A stretch of 6,418 nt of DNA from Candidatus Peregrinibacteria bacterium RIFCSPLOWO2_01_FULL_39_12 (GCA_001787455.1 MFXA01000015.1:6033-12450); one strand, 5' to 3'; numbered from the stretch's first letter, positions 1 through 5,602 are shown. The notes: generated from the sequence alone by a model not told the origin. A program made the numbers and translations.

Positions 1-16
1 TTCAGCATGTCCCTGA

Positions 17-565
17 TTATACCTCACGTAAAGAAACTATCATTTTCCTAACAGCTGACTCCAATGTAACCCGCACAGCTTCCCTAGAAACATTCAGAAG
101 ATATCCAACAACATTTCCGTCCATCGACCCAACATCGGCAACATCCAAAGCGCATGAAACAGGCAACTCATCAACATCAAACCCGGGGAAATTATATCTG
201 ATACTGCCCGTATCAGGATTCACATCCAAGTAAAGATGATATTTGCATCCAGCCCATGGACACGGTCTATTTCCTTTCACACAATCCTTCCTATTTCGCG
301 GCCGATTTTCTTCAACAACCCTAAGCTCTTCAGTCAGACCAGCCAACGACAATCCCAGCTCCTTTCGACTCTTTTTAAGATTACCTCTAAATATTTCCAT
401 ACGAGATCTTCTACCCCCCTTTTCAACCCGCTCTTGCGTAGATCTTCTCAAGAGCTGAATTTTGCCAGATAAAGTTTTTCTCCTTTCTTCTTCTTCCAAA
501 GATTCACCTTCTACCACCTCGTCCAAACACATATTCAATCCATGTTCGCACAGTACTCTGCCCAT
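17..565 (-). CDS. Sigma-70 region 4-like helix-turn-helix DNA-binding protein
   Basis: A 182-residue protein when started at the ATG at 565. An in-frame TTG at 574 would add three residues, and neither start has a visible ribosome binding site. The N-terminal half (about residues 16-95) is highly charged, Glu/Arg/Lys-rich and probably helical. Then comes a cluster with Cys95, Cys102-Pro-Trp104, Cys107 and His110 (CPWxxCxxHL), followed by a segment ending in CALDVAD (about 138-144). Residues 148-175 resemble the sigma-70 region 4 helix-turn-helix (LLNVSREAVRVTLESAVRKM). I recall the same CPW...HLYLDV...GSI..NFP...CALDVAD order from small sigma-like DNA-binding proteins of other bacteria. No sigma region 2 is present, so it is not a complete sigma factor; a transcription regulator is the best guess. 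The Cys/His cluster could bind metal. It is transcribed divergently from the lipoprotein gene. Confidence 0.8.
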   Translation of the reverse strand: MGRVLCEHGLNMCLDEVVEGESLEEEERRKTLSGKIQLLRRSTQERVEKGGRRSRMEIFRGNLKKSRKELGLSLAGLTEELRVVEENRPRNRKDCVKGNRPCPWAGCKYHLYLDVNPDTGSIRYNFPGFDVDELPVSCALDVADVGSMDGNVVGYLLNVSREAVRVTLESAVRKMIVSLREV

Positions 566-596
566 ATTTGACAAATTACAATAATAAAGTGCAACT

Positions 597-624
597 TTTA
601 TATCACAGAAATTTTGCTTTGCAA
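597..624 (-). promoter_or_regulatory. Putative promoter of the HTH gene
   Basis: On the minus strand TTGCAA (624-619) and TATAAA (602-597) are separated by 16 bases, each close to the sigma-70 consensus. Transcription would start near 590, about 25 bases before the ATG at 565. The -35 box and part of the spacer lie inside the inverted repeat at 608-630, so a protein bound there could block this promoter. Such matches are common in AT-rich DNA, so this is a moderate call. Confidence 0.35.
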
Positions 625-630
625 AATTTC
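608..630. repeat. Perfect 10-bp inverted repeat with 3-base spacer
   Basis: GAAATTTTGC (608-617) and GCAAAATTTC (621-630) are exact reverse complements around a TTT spacer. The repeat sits between two divergent genes, where no transcript should end, and has no T-run on either side beyond the stem itself, so it is not an ordinary terminator. It could be an operator for a regulator such as the adjacent HTH protein, or one copy of a dispersed intergenic palindrome. Confidence 0.7.
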
Positions 631-638
631 CTAACCTA

Positions 639-660
639 AGCGAGCCCTTTCGTGCTTGCT
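639..660. repeat. Second stem-loop in the divergent region
   Basis: AGCGAGC (639-645) pairs with GCTTGCT (654-660) through seven pairs, one of them G-T when read as plus-strand RNA, around an 8-base loop. It starts eight bases after the perfect palindrome. A-tracts rather than T-tracts follow on the plus strand, which argues against a terminator. With the first palindrome it forms a roughly 53-bp structured unit. No convincing plus-strand promoter for the lipoprotein gene was found between here and 749; TATATT at 729-734 is the best -10 candidate but lacks a good -35. Confidence 0.45.
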
Positions 661-749
661 AAAAAACAACATCTTCCCAAAAATTCGATTGCAGATTACC
701 AAAATAAGCGAAATAATAAACCTGCAACTATATTTAACACAACAACCCA

Positions 750-2459
750 ATGAAAAAATTTTCAATTCTGCTGGCAATATTAGCAACCCTTTTACTGATC
801 GGATGTAAATTAAATAAACCATCAGAACCTCCCGCATCAACTCCGGGACAATCACCTGTAACAGAACCCGACACAAGCACTGAAGCACCAAAAACCCCCA
901 AAAACACCGAAATATCCATAGCTCCATATTTTAAAAATGGCGATGTAACCTTCTCTAAACCGCAACAAATCGAAATTCTTTCACAAGAAGAAAAAGACGA
1001 GATCGTCAAAGTTGCCAATAAAAATGTAGATCCCAAATATGCCGTAGAATGGTCATCCATAAAAAGTTTGCTAAGCTTTTATGATGTCGGAAAAATCAAC
1101 AACGGTATTTATAAAGATCAAAAATTGATTCTTTTTGAACAAGCGTGCGAAGGCCCTTGTAGCCAGGGAGAAATAAACAGATTTGCTTACGACGAAATAA
1201 ATCACAAACTAACAATGCTAAAAGAGCACTCCGCACAAGAAAATTCCTCCTACGTCGGCGTGTTCACAGATAAAACAGACAAAACAACAGAACTAAAAGG
1301 CTTAACTTTACCTGAAAAAATAAAAATTCCAAATAGCGACAAATATATTGAAATAGAAACCAGAGATGTATATTTAGAAATGGCGGATAATGAGCATCCC
1401 CAATACAACACCGGCTTCGAAGACTCCGAATTTGGTACGGTAAATTTCAGTAAACTACCTACGGAAAGCGGAGGCATGACTTTCGGCTGCTTTTTTGTTA
1501 AATCTCCCGATGGAACATTAACAAAATACAGATATAATCCGGGACTTATAGATGAAGGAGGAAAAGATTGGATAAATTGGACAAACGGCGAAAAGGCAAC
1601 AAGCCTGTCAGATAACTACGTATATAACGACTCAGGCTGCGGCTATGGAGGTATGTGCTACACGGTGGAAAGCGTAGATCCAAACGATTTAATACTTGTA
1701 GGCAAAAGCACAGGCGGGATCGAGCTGTATGAAAGCAAAGATTCTCAAAATATCTATGAAACATACCCTAACTGGAGTAATACCGAAATGCCGCTAGATG
1801 AATACCTTAAAATTCATCCGGTTTTGTTCTGGAAAGATCCGTTGGATAGATGGTCGGTCATCCTTAATAATATAATTAAACCACCGGCGGAATGCGGAAA
1901 ACCTGTTATCTATCTTTATCCTCAAAGCGAAATTGATGTAAATGTTAAAGTTGGGATAGACCGCCTCACAGAAACAATTCCGGCATATTCAAGCGAAGGA
2001 TGGACTGTTCATGCTTATCCGGACGGAAGTTTATACAACTACGCCGACAATCAAACTTATCCATACCTTTACTGGGAAGGAGAATCCGACAATCAAAGTT
2101 CGGCAAACCAAGGTTTCGTAGTAAAAAGAAAAGAACTTAACGATTTCTTTGATAGAAGCTTGGCAAAATTAGGCTTAAATAAAACAGAAATTACAGATTT
2201 TAAAGATTTCTGGGTATCAAGGATGCTGGACAACAAAGAACCATATTTCTTCATAAGCTTTATCGGCACAAAAGACTTCAACAAAATTGCACCTTTAAGC
2301 ATAACTCCGGCACCGGACAGCCTTTTAAGAGTCTTTATGTATTATCAACTGCTAAAAAACTTTGTTAACGTACCGGCACAATCACTAACCGCACCGGAAA
2401 GAAAAGGATTTAGTGTTGTGGAATGGGGCGGCACCTCGAACGTACCATGGAGAAAATAA
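750..2459 (+). CDS. Large surface lipoprotein with conserved KPVIYLYP...EWGG C-terminal module
   Basis: A 569-residue predicted lipoprotein. Lys2-Lys3, a hydrophobic stretch (about 4-17) and a lipobox LIG-Cys19 form a type II signal peptide, which also supports the ATG at 750. Residues 22-53 are a Pro/Thr/Ser-rich linker of the kind that tethers a folded domain to the membrane. The middle part (about 55-380) matches nothing I can name. It holds cysteines 133, 137, 247, 297 and 303, the last two framing a GCGYGGMC motif. From Cys382 a C-terminal module begins with CGKPVIYLYPQ, contains GWTVHAYPDG and YPYLYWEGE, and ends near 557-561 with VEWGG. I recall this module from uncharacterised proteins of CPR and other bacteria, with no assigned function. 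Six non-lipidated cysteines could form disulfides after export. The start has no Shine-Dalgarno sequence. The 3' end overlaps the MEMO-family gene, so the two are probably co-expressed. Confidence 0.9.
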   Translation: MKKFSILLAILATLLLIGCKLNKPSEPPASTPGQSPVTEPDTSTEAPKTPKNTEISIAPYFKNGDVTFSKPQQIEILSQEEKDEIVKVANKNVDPKYAVEWSSIKSLLSFYDVGKINNGIYKDQKLILFEQACEGPCSQGEINRFAYDEINHKLTMLKEHSAQENSSYVGVFTDKTDKTTELKGLTLPEKIKIPNSDKYIEIETRDVYLEMADNEHPQYNTGFEDSEFGTVNFSKLPTESGGMTFGCFFVKSPDGTLTKYRYNPGLIDEGGKDWINWTNGEKATSLSDNYVYNDSGCGYGGMCYTVESVDPNDLILVGKSTGGIELYESKDSQNIYETYPNWSNTEMPLDEYLKIHPVLFWKDPLDRWSVILNNIIKPPAECGKPVIYLYPQSEIDVNVKVGIDRLTETIPAYSSEGWTVHAYPDGSLYNYADNQTYPYLYWEGESDNQSSANQGFVVKRKELNDFFDRSLAKLGLNKTEITDFKDFWVSRMLDNKEPYFFISFIGTKDFNKIAPLSITPAPDSLLRVFMYYQLLKNFVNVPAQSLTAPERKGFSVVEWGGTSNVPWRK

Positions 2460-3301
2460 AAAAATCCCGCGGAATAATTGCAATAATTGTAAGCGCACTG
2501 CTGGTCGGTGCGCTTGCTTTGTTTAATCAAACATCAACTCAACAAAACAAAAATTTTCACGGAGCTATCTTGCCGCATCATCTTCTGGTTCAGAACTACA
2601 TAGATCAATTTTACGAAAAACTCGCAAAAGAAAATCCTGAAACAGAAAACATCTTAATCGTAAGCCCCAATCACATAGGCTATGGTCTAAATTACATGCA
2701 AACAACAAACAACTTCGACACTTTTCCGCTCGCAATCCAGCCAATTCTGGACACGACCAAAATTCAACAGCTTTTGGATAAAACAACCCTTCATCTCGAA
2801 TCAAAATCTTTTGAAAAAGAACACGGAATTTTCCTCCACCTGAAATATCTTAAAAAATATTTCCCTGATGCAAAATTAATTCCAATTATATTAAAGATAG
2901 GCACACCGCAAGATAGGATGGACAGGCTGATAGAAACACTTTTCGACACACTCCCTGCTGGGACACTCATCATTGCAAGCATTGATTTTACTCATTACGA
3001 AAACGAAGAAATTGCAGTAAAAAACGACGAACGAACAATCAACTGGCTTAAAGAACTCAAAACTATCCCGCCAAAAACAATCCGCTTGGACAAAATAAAA
3101 AAATTATCCGCAAGCACCAAACAAACCAATCCGGATTCCGTCGCTTTTGATTCACCTGAAAGTATGTATGTCATGTTGAAACTGTTGGAAAAAACAAAAA
3201 ATCTGGATTTCACATTATTTCAACGGACTTCAACACTCTCACTTACAAAACTTAAAAATCCTTTAGAAAATACGAGCCACATATTTGGCGAATTCAACTA
3301 A
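2447..3301 (+). CDS. Membrane-anchored MEMO-family protein (AmmeMemoRadiSam system protein B-like)
   Basis: A 284-residue protein from the ATG at 2447. This start gives a classic anchor: MEKIKKSR followed by a hydrophobic span (about 9-26), implying cytoplasmic N-terminus and external domain. An upstream in-frame ATG at 2423 would add eight polar residues and lengthen the overlap with the lipoprotein gene from 13 to 37 bases; I think it less likely. MEMO landmarks appear in order: ILPHH (His44, His45), VSPNH (His76), EHG...HLKYL (Glu125, His126), the strand LIPIILK, and IDFTHY (Asp180, His183). In human MEMO1 a metal is bound by two histidines and a cysteine. The first two correspond to His44 and His76, but the cysteine region reads AFDSPES here (233-239) and the protein has no cysteine at all. 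The biochemical role of MEMO proteins in bacteria is unsettled. Neither usual partner, AMMECR1 or the radical SAM protein, is in the window. Overlap with the lipoprotein gene suggests translational coupling. Confidence 0.85.
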   Translation: MEKIKKSRGIIAIIVSALLVGALALFNQTSTQQNKNFHGAILPHHLLVQNYIDQFYEKLAKENPETENILIVSPNHIGYGLNYMQTTNNFDTFPLAIQPILDTTKIQQLLDKTTLHLESKSFEKEHGIFLHLKYLKKYFPDAKLIPIILKIGTPQDRMDRLIETLFDTLPAGTLIIASIDFTHYENEEIAVKNDERTINWLKELKTIPPKTIRLDKIKKLSASTKQTNPDSVAFDSPESMYVMLKLLEKTKNLDFTLFQRTSTLSLTKLKNPLENTSHIFGEFN

Positions 3302-3462
3302 TGCTGACCAAAATCACCAACTTCCACCTCGCTCTTACACGCCTCCGCGCTCCAATACCTAAAATACACATATCCCGCGGAAAAACTCAAAAACATAGCA
3401 ACAACAAAAATAGCGGCAAAAAACCACTGCTCGATTGATATTTTTTTAATTTCAGATAGCAT
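3298..3462 (-). CDS. Putative small single-span membrane protein (54 residues)
   Basis: ATG at 3462, TAG at 3300-3298. The product has a short polar N-terminus with Lys6-Lys7, a hydrophobic segment from about Trp13 to Phe34 rich in Phe, Ala and Val, then a polar, acidic tail with one Cys (42). No homologue comes to mind. Support comes from the coherent anchor-plus-tail architecture and the tight fit: its stop overlaps the MEMO stop by four bases, and its start lies 23 bases from the methyltransferase start. Against it, the frame is short, has no Shine-Dalgarno sequence (true of its neighbours too), and AT-rich DNA can produce Phe-rich runs by chance. The topology of the tail is uncertain because Arg35 follows the span. 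Confidence 0.5.
   Translation of the reverse strand: MLSEIKKISIEQWFFAAIFVVAMFLSFSAGYVYFRYWSAEACKSEVEVGDFGQH
3435..3462 (+). promoter_or_regulatory. Putative promoter of the methyltransferase gene
   Basis: TTGATA (3435-3440) and TAGCAT (3457-3462) are spaced by 16 bases. Transcription would begin near 3469, leaving a leader of about 17 bases before the ATG at 3486. The element lies within the 5' end of the small minus-strand ORF. The -10 match is modest, so treat this as a candidate. Confidence 0.3.
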
Positions 3463-3485
3463 ACGAATATGGGTTAAAAAATATT

Positions 3486-4670
3486 ATGAATTTATTTGCA
3501 TTTAAACTGGGAAGAAAAACTGAACTGTGCCTTGGGGAGCTCGAATCAATTTTCGGGATAAAAAACTTGATCGAAAACAATGCTGAGTTCGCAATATTCA
3601 AACTCAACTTGGAGGATACGGAAGCTCAAAATCTTCAAAACCGCCTCGGCGGAACAATCAAAATTATAAAGATTTTCGACAGCTCCGGGCGGCTGGAAGA
3701 ATCCATCTCCTCAATTCTTAAAAAAACTTTCAAAGATCGCTCGGGCAAAATTCCGTTTGCTATAAGCCTGCTGAATTTCACAAATCCTAAAGAAATAAAT
3801 ATCAAACATTTATTAAATTTTTCTAAAAAATTCTTAAAATCTTTAGGATTGAACAGCCGATTCGTAAATAAAGATTTTTCATCCGCGGAATCGGCAACAA
3901 TTTTCAAAGCAAGAATCATCGAAAAAGGTATAGATATAAACATAATTAAAGGAAATTCAAATATTTACATGGGAGAAACTTTAGCCGTTCAAGACCTTGA
4001 CTCGTACAGCAAACGCGACTTCGACAAGCCAAGACGCGACATGGCGACAGGGATGCTTCCGCCAAAACTTGCGCAAATAATGATAAACCTCGCAGGCACT
4101 GACACCAAAACAATTTACGACCCGTTTTGCGGAACTGGCACAATTTTAACGGAAGGTCTTTTGATGGATAAAAATGTAATAGGCACAGACATCGAACAAA
4201 AAATGATAGATTTTTCACGTGAAAATCTTCATTGGATAAAACGCGAGATGAAGGACAAAATCAAAGAAACCAGCCGTTTTAGGCTGTTCGTAAAAGACAG
4301 CAGATTTTTAAACAAAACCGACTTTCCGGAAAAAATAGATGCGGTAATAACGGAAAGTTATTTGGGCAAACCGATTTCAAGCCTTCCGTCAAAAGAAGAA
4401 AGAGAAAAAACATTCCGCGAACTTGCGAATTTAAACCTTAACTGGCTGATAAGCGTAAACAAAATAACGGAAAAAAATTGCCCGATTGTAACATGCATAC
4501 CTGCCTTTAAAACAGGACAAACATTTGAATTTTTTCCGCACTTTGAAGAAATCGCCAAGCAGGCCGGCTACAAAATTTCACACAGCTTCATTTACGACCG
4601 ACCCGACCAAATCGTAGCAAGGGAAATAAAAGTTTTAGAAAAGAGCCAAAGCAAAACACAATATCACTAA
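3486..4670 (+). CDS. THUMP-domain SAM-dependent methyltransferase, Trm11/TrmG10-like (tRNA guanosine-N2 type)
   Basis: A 394-residue cytosolic enzyme probably methylating tRNA with S-adenosylmethionine. The N-terminus (FAFKLGRKTELCLGELESIFG) resembles the start of Trm11-type proteins and supports this ATG. RLGGTIKI (53-60) precedes a THUMP-like RNA-binding region (about 60-165). A Rossmann methyltransferase follows: YMGETLAVQD and RDFDKPRRDM lie in the linker, DPFCGTG (212-218) is SAM-binding motif I, and IGTDIE is the acidic motif II. The catalytic loop is unusual. Where related N2-guanosine methyltransferases have (D/N)PPY, this one has TESYLGKP (289-296), keeping only the tyrosine. By family analogy the target would be G10 of tRNA, but this is not shown; a changed catalytic loop could mean another base or altered activity. 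No Shine-Dalgarno sequence is visible. The gene appears to be a single transcription unit ahead of tRNA-Asn. Confidence 0.85.
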   Translation: MNLFAFKLGRKTELCLGELESIFGIKNLIENNAEFAIFKLNLEDTEAQNLQNRLGGTIKIIKIFDSSGRLEESISSILKKTFKDRSGKIPFAISLLNFTNPKEINIKHLLNFSKKFLKSLGLNSRFVNKDFSSAESATIFKARIIEKGIDINIIKGNSNIYMGETLAVQDLDSYSKRDFDKPRRDMATGMLPPKLAQIMINLAGTDTKTIYDPFCGTGTILTEGLLMDKNVIGTDIEQKMIDFSRENLHWIKREMKDKIKETSRFRLFVKDSRFLNKTDFPEKIDAVITESYLGKPISSLPSKEEREKTFRELANLNLNWLISVNKITEKNCPIVTCIPAFKTGQTFEFFPHFEEIAKQAGYKISHSFIYDRPDQIVAREIKVLEKSQSKTQYH

Positions 4671-4676
4671 ATCATA

Positions 4677-4705
4677 TTGAAAAATCAATCCGGCTTACGT
4701 AATAT
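4677..4705 (+). promoter_or_regulatory. Probable promoter of tRNA-Asn
   Basis: TTGAAA (4677-4682) and TAATAT (4700-4705) are separated by exactly 17 bases. Transcription would start near 4712, giving a 5' leader of about 36 bases to be trimmed from the tRNA precursor. The -10 hexamer and the spacing are identical to the promoter-like element just after the tRNA, which supports both. Confidence 0.55.
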
Positions 4706-4747
4706 TGCACCTGTTCGCTTTTGACACACAAATTTTTAGCAAATCAT

Positions 4748-4822
4748 TCCCGGGTAGCGCAGTGGTAGCGCAGTTGACTGTTAATCAATTGGTCGGCGGT
4801 TCGAATCCGCCCCCGGGAGCCA
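4748..4822 (+). tRNA. tRNA-Asn (anticodon GUU), CCA encoded
   Basis: A complete cloverleaf folds by hand. The acceptor stem TCCCGGG (4748-4754) pairs fully with CCCGGGA (4812-4818). The D arm has GCGC (4757-4760) with GCGC (4768-4771). The anticodon stem is GTTGA (4773-4777) with TCAAT (4785-4789), closed by one G-T pair, around loop CTGTTAA with anticodon GTT at 4780-4782. The variable loop has five bases. The T arm is GGCGG/CCGCC around TTCGAAT. The discriminator is G4819 and the CCA end is encoded at 4820-4822. All stems are intact. Position 10 is G4757, the base that Trm11/TrmG10 enzymes modify. Confidence 0.97.
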
Positions 4823-4827
4823 AAAAT

Positions 4828-4856
4828 TTGACAAAAACCACGAAATAGATTAATAT
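4828..4856 (+). promoter_or_regulatory. Strong promoter-like element just after tRNA-Asn
   Basis: A perfect TTGACA (4828-4833), 17 bases, then TAATAT (4851-4856). Predicted start is near 4863. It begins six bases after the tRNA CCA end. Any transcript from it meets the terminator at 4906-4939 after about 77 bases, so it would make a short RNA unless the terminator is bypassed to reach the NYN gene. Confidence 0.55.
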
Positions 4857-4860
4857 GTCA

Positions 4861-4889
4861 TTGACAATAAGGCAAACCAGATATAGATT
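4861..4889 (+). promoter_or_regulatory. Second, tandem promoter-like element
   Basis: A second perfect TTGACA (4861-4866) lies 17 bases before TAGATT (4884-4889). Predicted start is near 4896, only ten bases before the terminator stem. Its -35 box coincides with the predicted start site of the preceding element, so the two could not be used freely at the same time. Confidence 0.4.
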
Positions 4890-4904
4890 AAATTCGCTTA
4901 ATCT
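4885..4904 (+). other. Small hairpin directly upstream of the terminator
   Basis: AGATTAA (4885-4891) pairs perfectly with TTAATCT (4898-4904) around a 6-base loop. It is separated from the terminator stem by a single base, so a transcript here would end in two stacked hairpins. The stem is AU-rich and weak on its own. Confidence 0.45.
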
Positions 4905-4905
4905 C

Positions 4906-4939
4906 CCCGTCGTTGACTAGTGCAATGGCGGGTTTTTTT
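4906..4939 (+). terminator. Intrinsic (Rho-independent) terminator
   Basis: CCCGTCGTTG (4906-4915) pairs with CAATGGCGGG (4923-4932) through ten consecutive pairs, two of them G-T, around a 7-base loop. Seven T residues follow at 4933-4939. It can end the tRNA-Asn transcript and any RNA from the tandem promoters. It stands 13 bases before the NYN start codon, so transcripts arriving from upstream should stop just before that gene. Confidence 0.85.
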
Positions 4940-4940
4940 G

Positions 4941-4946
4941 TATAAT
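4941..4946 (+). promoter_or_regulatory. Consensus -10 box for leaderless NYN mRNA
   Basis: A perfect TATAAT begins two bases after the terminator's T-run. Six bases separate it from the ATG at 4953, so the normal start distance puts the first RNA base at or next to the start codon. No good -35 is present at 17 bases; TTGACT (4913-4918) is 22 bases away and inside the terminator stem. Confidence 0.5.
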
Positions 4947-4952
4947 GCGAAC

Positions 4953-5498
4953 ATGGACAAGAAGGAAAGAGTTTATGTTTATATCGATGGCGGAAACCTT
5001 TATCACAATCTAAAACAAACAAATTGCAGTTCGATGAAGTTTGATTTTAAAAAATTCGTAGAATCTTTTGTCGGAGAAAGAAAACTAGAAGGAGTTCGTT
5101 ATTATATTGGTCAAATAAAACCAATAGATGGAGACAAAAAGAGTCAAAATCTTCACAAACACCAACAAATACTCTTTGAAAAACTGAAAAAGGCGGGGTT
5201 CTACGTCGTCAGAGGACATATAAGACAAATAGGTAAAATATTTACCGAAAAAGGTGTAGATGTAAGGATAGGAATAGACTTGGTCGAAGGAGCCTACGAA
5301 GATAGATATGACAGAGCAATTTTGATAAGCTCAGACGGAGATCTTGCTCCTGCAGTAGAAATGGTAACGCGAAAAGGTAAAAAAGTAGAAATAGTCGGTT
5401 TTGAGCATAAGCCGTCTTATTCATTGATACAAAAAACCAATACTTATCATTCGGTTAAAAAATCCGACCTAGACAAATTCATGCCAGAACAAACTTGA
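4953..5498 (+). CDS. NYN-domain (PIN-like, LabA/DUF88-type) putative ribonuclease
   Basis: A 181-residue protein from the ATG at 4953. The frame is open upstream to another ATG at 4920, but that lies inside the terminator hairpin and would add eleven residues ahead of the conserved NYN start, so I reject it. The acidic active-site pattern is complete: YIDGGNLYH near the N-terminus (Asp12, Asn15), KGVDVRIGID (Asp103, with Asp109 nearby) and ISSDGDL (Asp128, Asp130). These are the metal-binding positions of NYN/PIN-fold nucleases. The domain fills the whole protein and there is no signal peptide or membrane span. Family members act on RNA where tested, but the substrate here cannot be read from the sequence. 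The gene ends on TGA; reading through it would add only about eight residues before TAA. The 104-base gap to the convergent next gene shows no clear terminator, only a weak AAATCC/GGATTT inverted repeat (5567-5594). Confidence 0.88.
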   Translation: MDKKERVYVYIDGGNLYHNLKQTNCSSMKFDFKKFVESFVGERKLEGVRYYIGQIKPIDGDKKSQNLHKHQQILFEKLKKAGFYVVRGHIRQIGKIFTEKGVDVRIGIDLVEGAYEDRYDRAILISSDGDLAPAVEMVTRKGKKVEIVGFEHKPSYSLIQKTNTYHSVKKSDLDKFMPEQT

Positions 5499-5602
5499 AA
5501 ACTTCCCAGTAAAAGCTAAGATGATATCGTAAAGATTAGTTCTAAACATATCCACTAGCGGGATCCAAATCCTCACAAATATCTCATCGGATTTCTATAC
5601 GC

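Noticed and set aside
236..472. Two overlapping plus-strand ORFs opposite the HTH gene
   Set aside because: They are antisense to a recognisable DNA-binding protein, are Ser/Phe/Arg-rich as antisense frames often are, and exclude one another.
734..1060. 108-codon minus-strand ORF opposite the lipoprotein start
   Set aside because: It is antisense to a gene with a clear signal peptide and lipobox, and its product shows no domain or coherent motif.
4721..4726. TTGACA just upstream of tRNA-Asn as its -35 box
   Set aside because: A -10 box at 17 bases would fall on 4744-4749, overlapping the tRNA 5' end, and the sequence there (TCATTC) does not match. The element at 4677-4705 is better placed.
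4755..4772. Direct repeat TAGCGCAG found twice at the tRNA 5' half
   Set aside because: It is the normal D-arm of the tRNA, whose two stem halves are both GCGC.
5496..5498. UGA recoded as glycine, as in Gracilibacteria/Absconditabacteria
   Set aside because: None of the long genes contains an in-frame TGA, which would be frequent under that code, and TGA stands at the natural end of two genes.
5567..5594. AAATCC/GGATTT inverted repeat as a bidirectional terminator between the convergent genes
   Set aside because: The stem has only six pairs, the loop is 16 bases, and no T-run follows on either strand.
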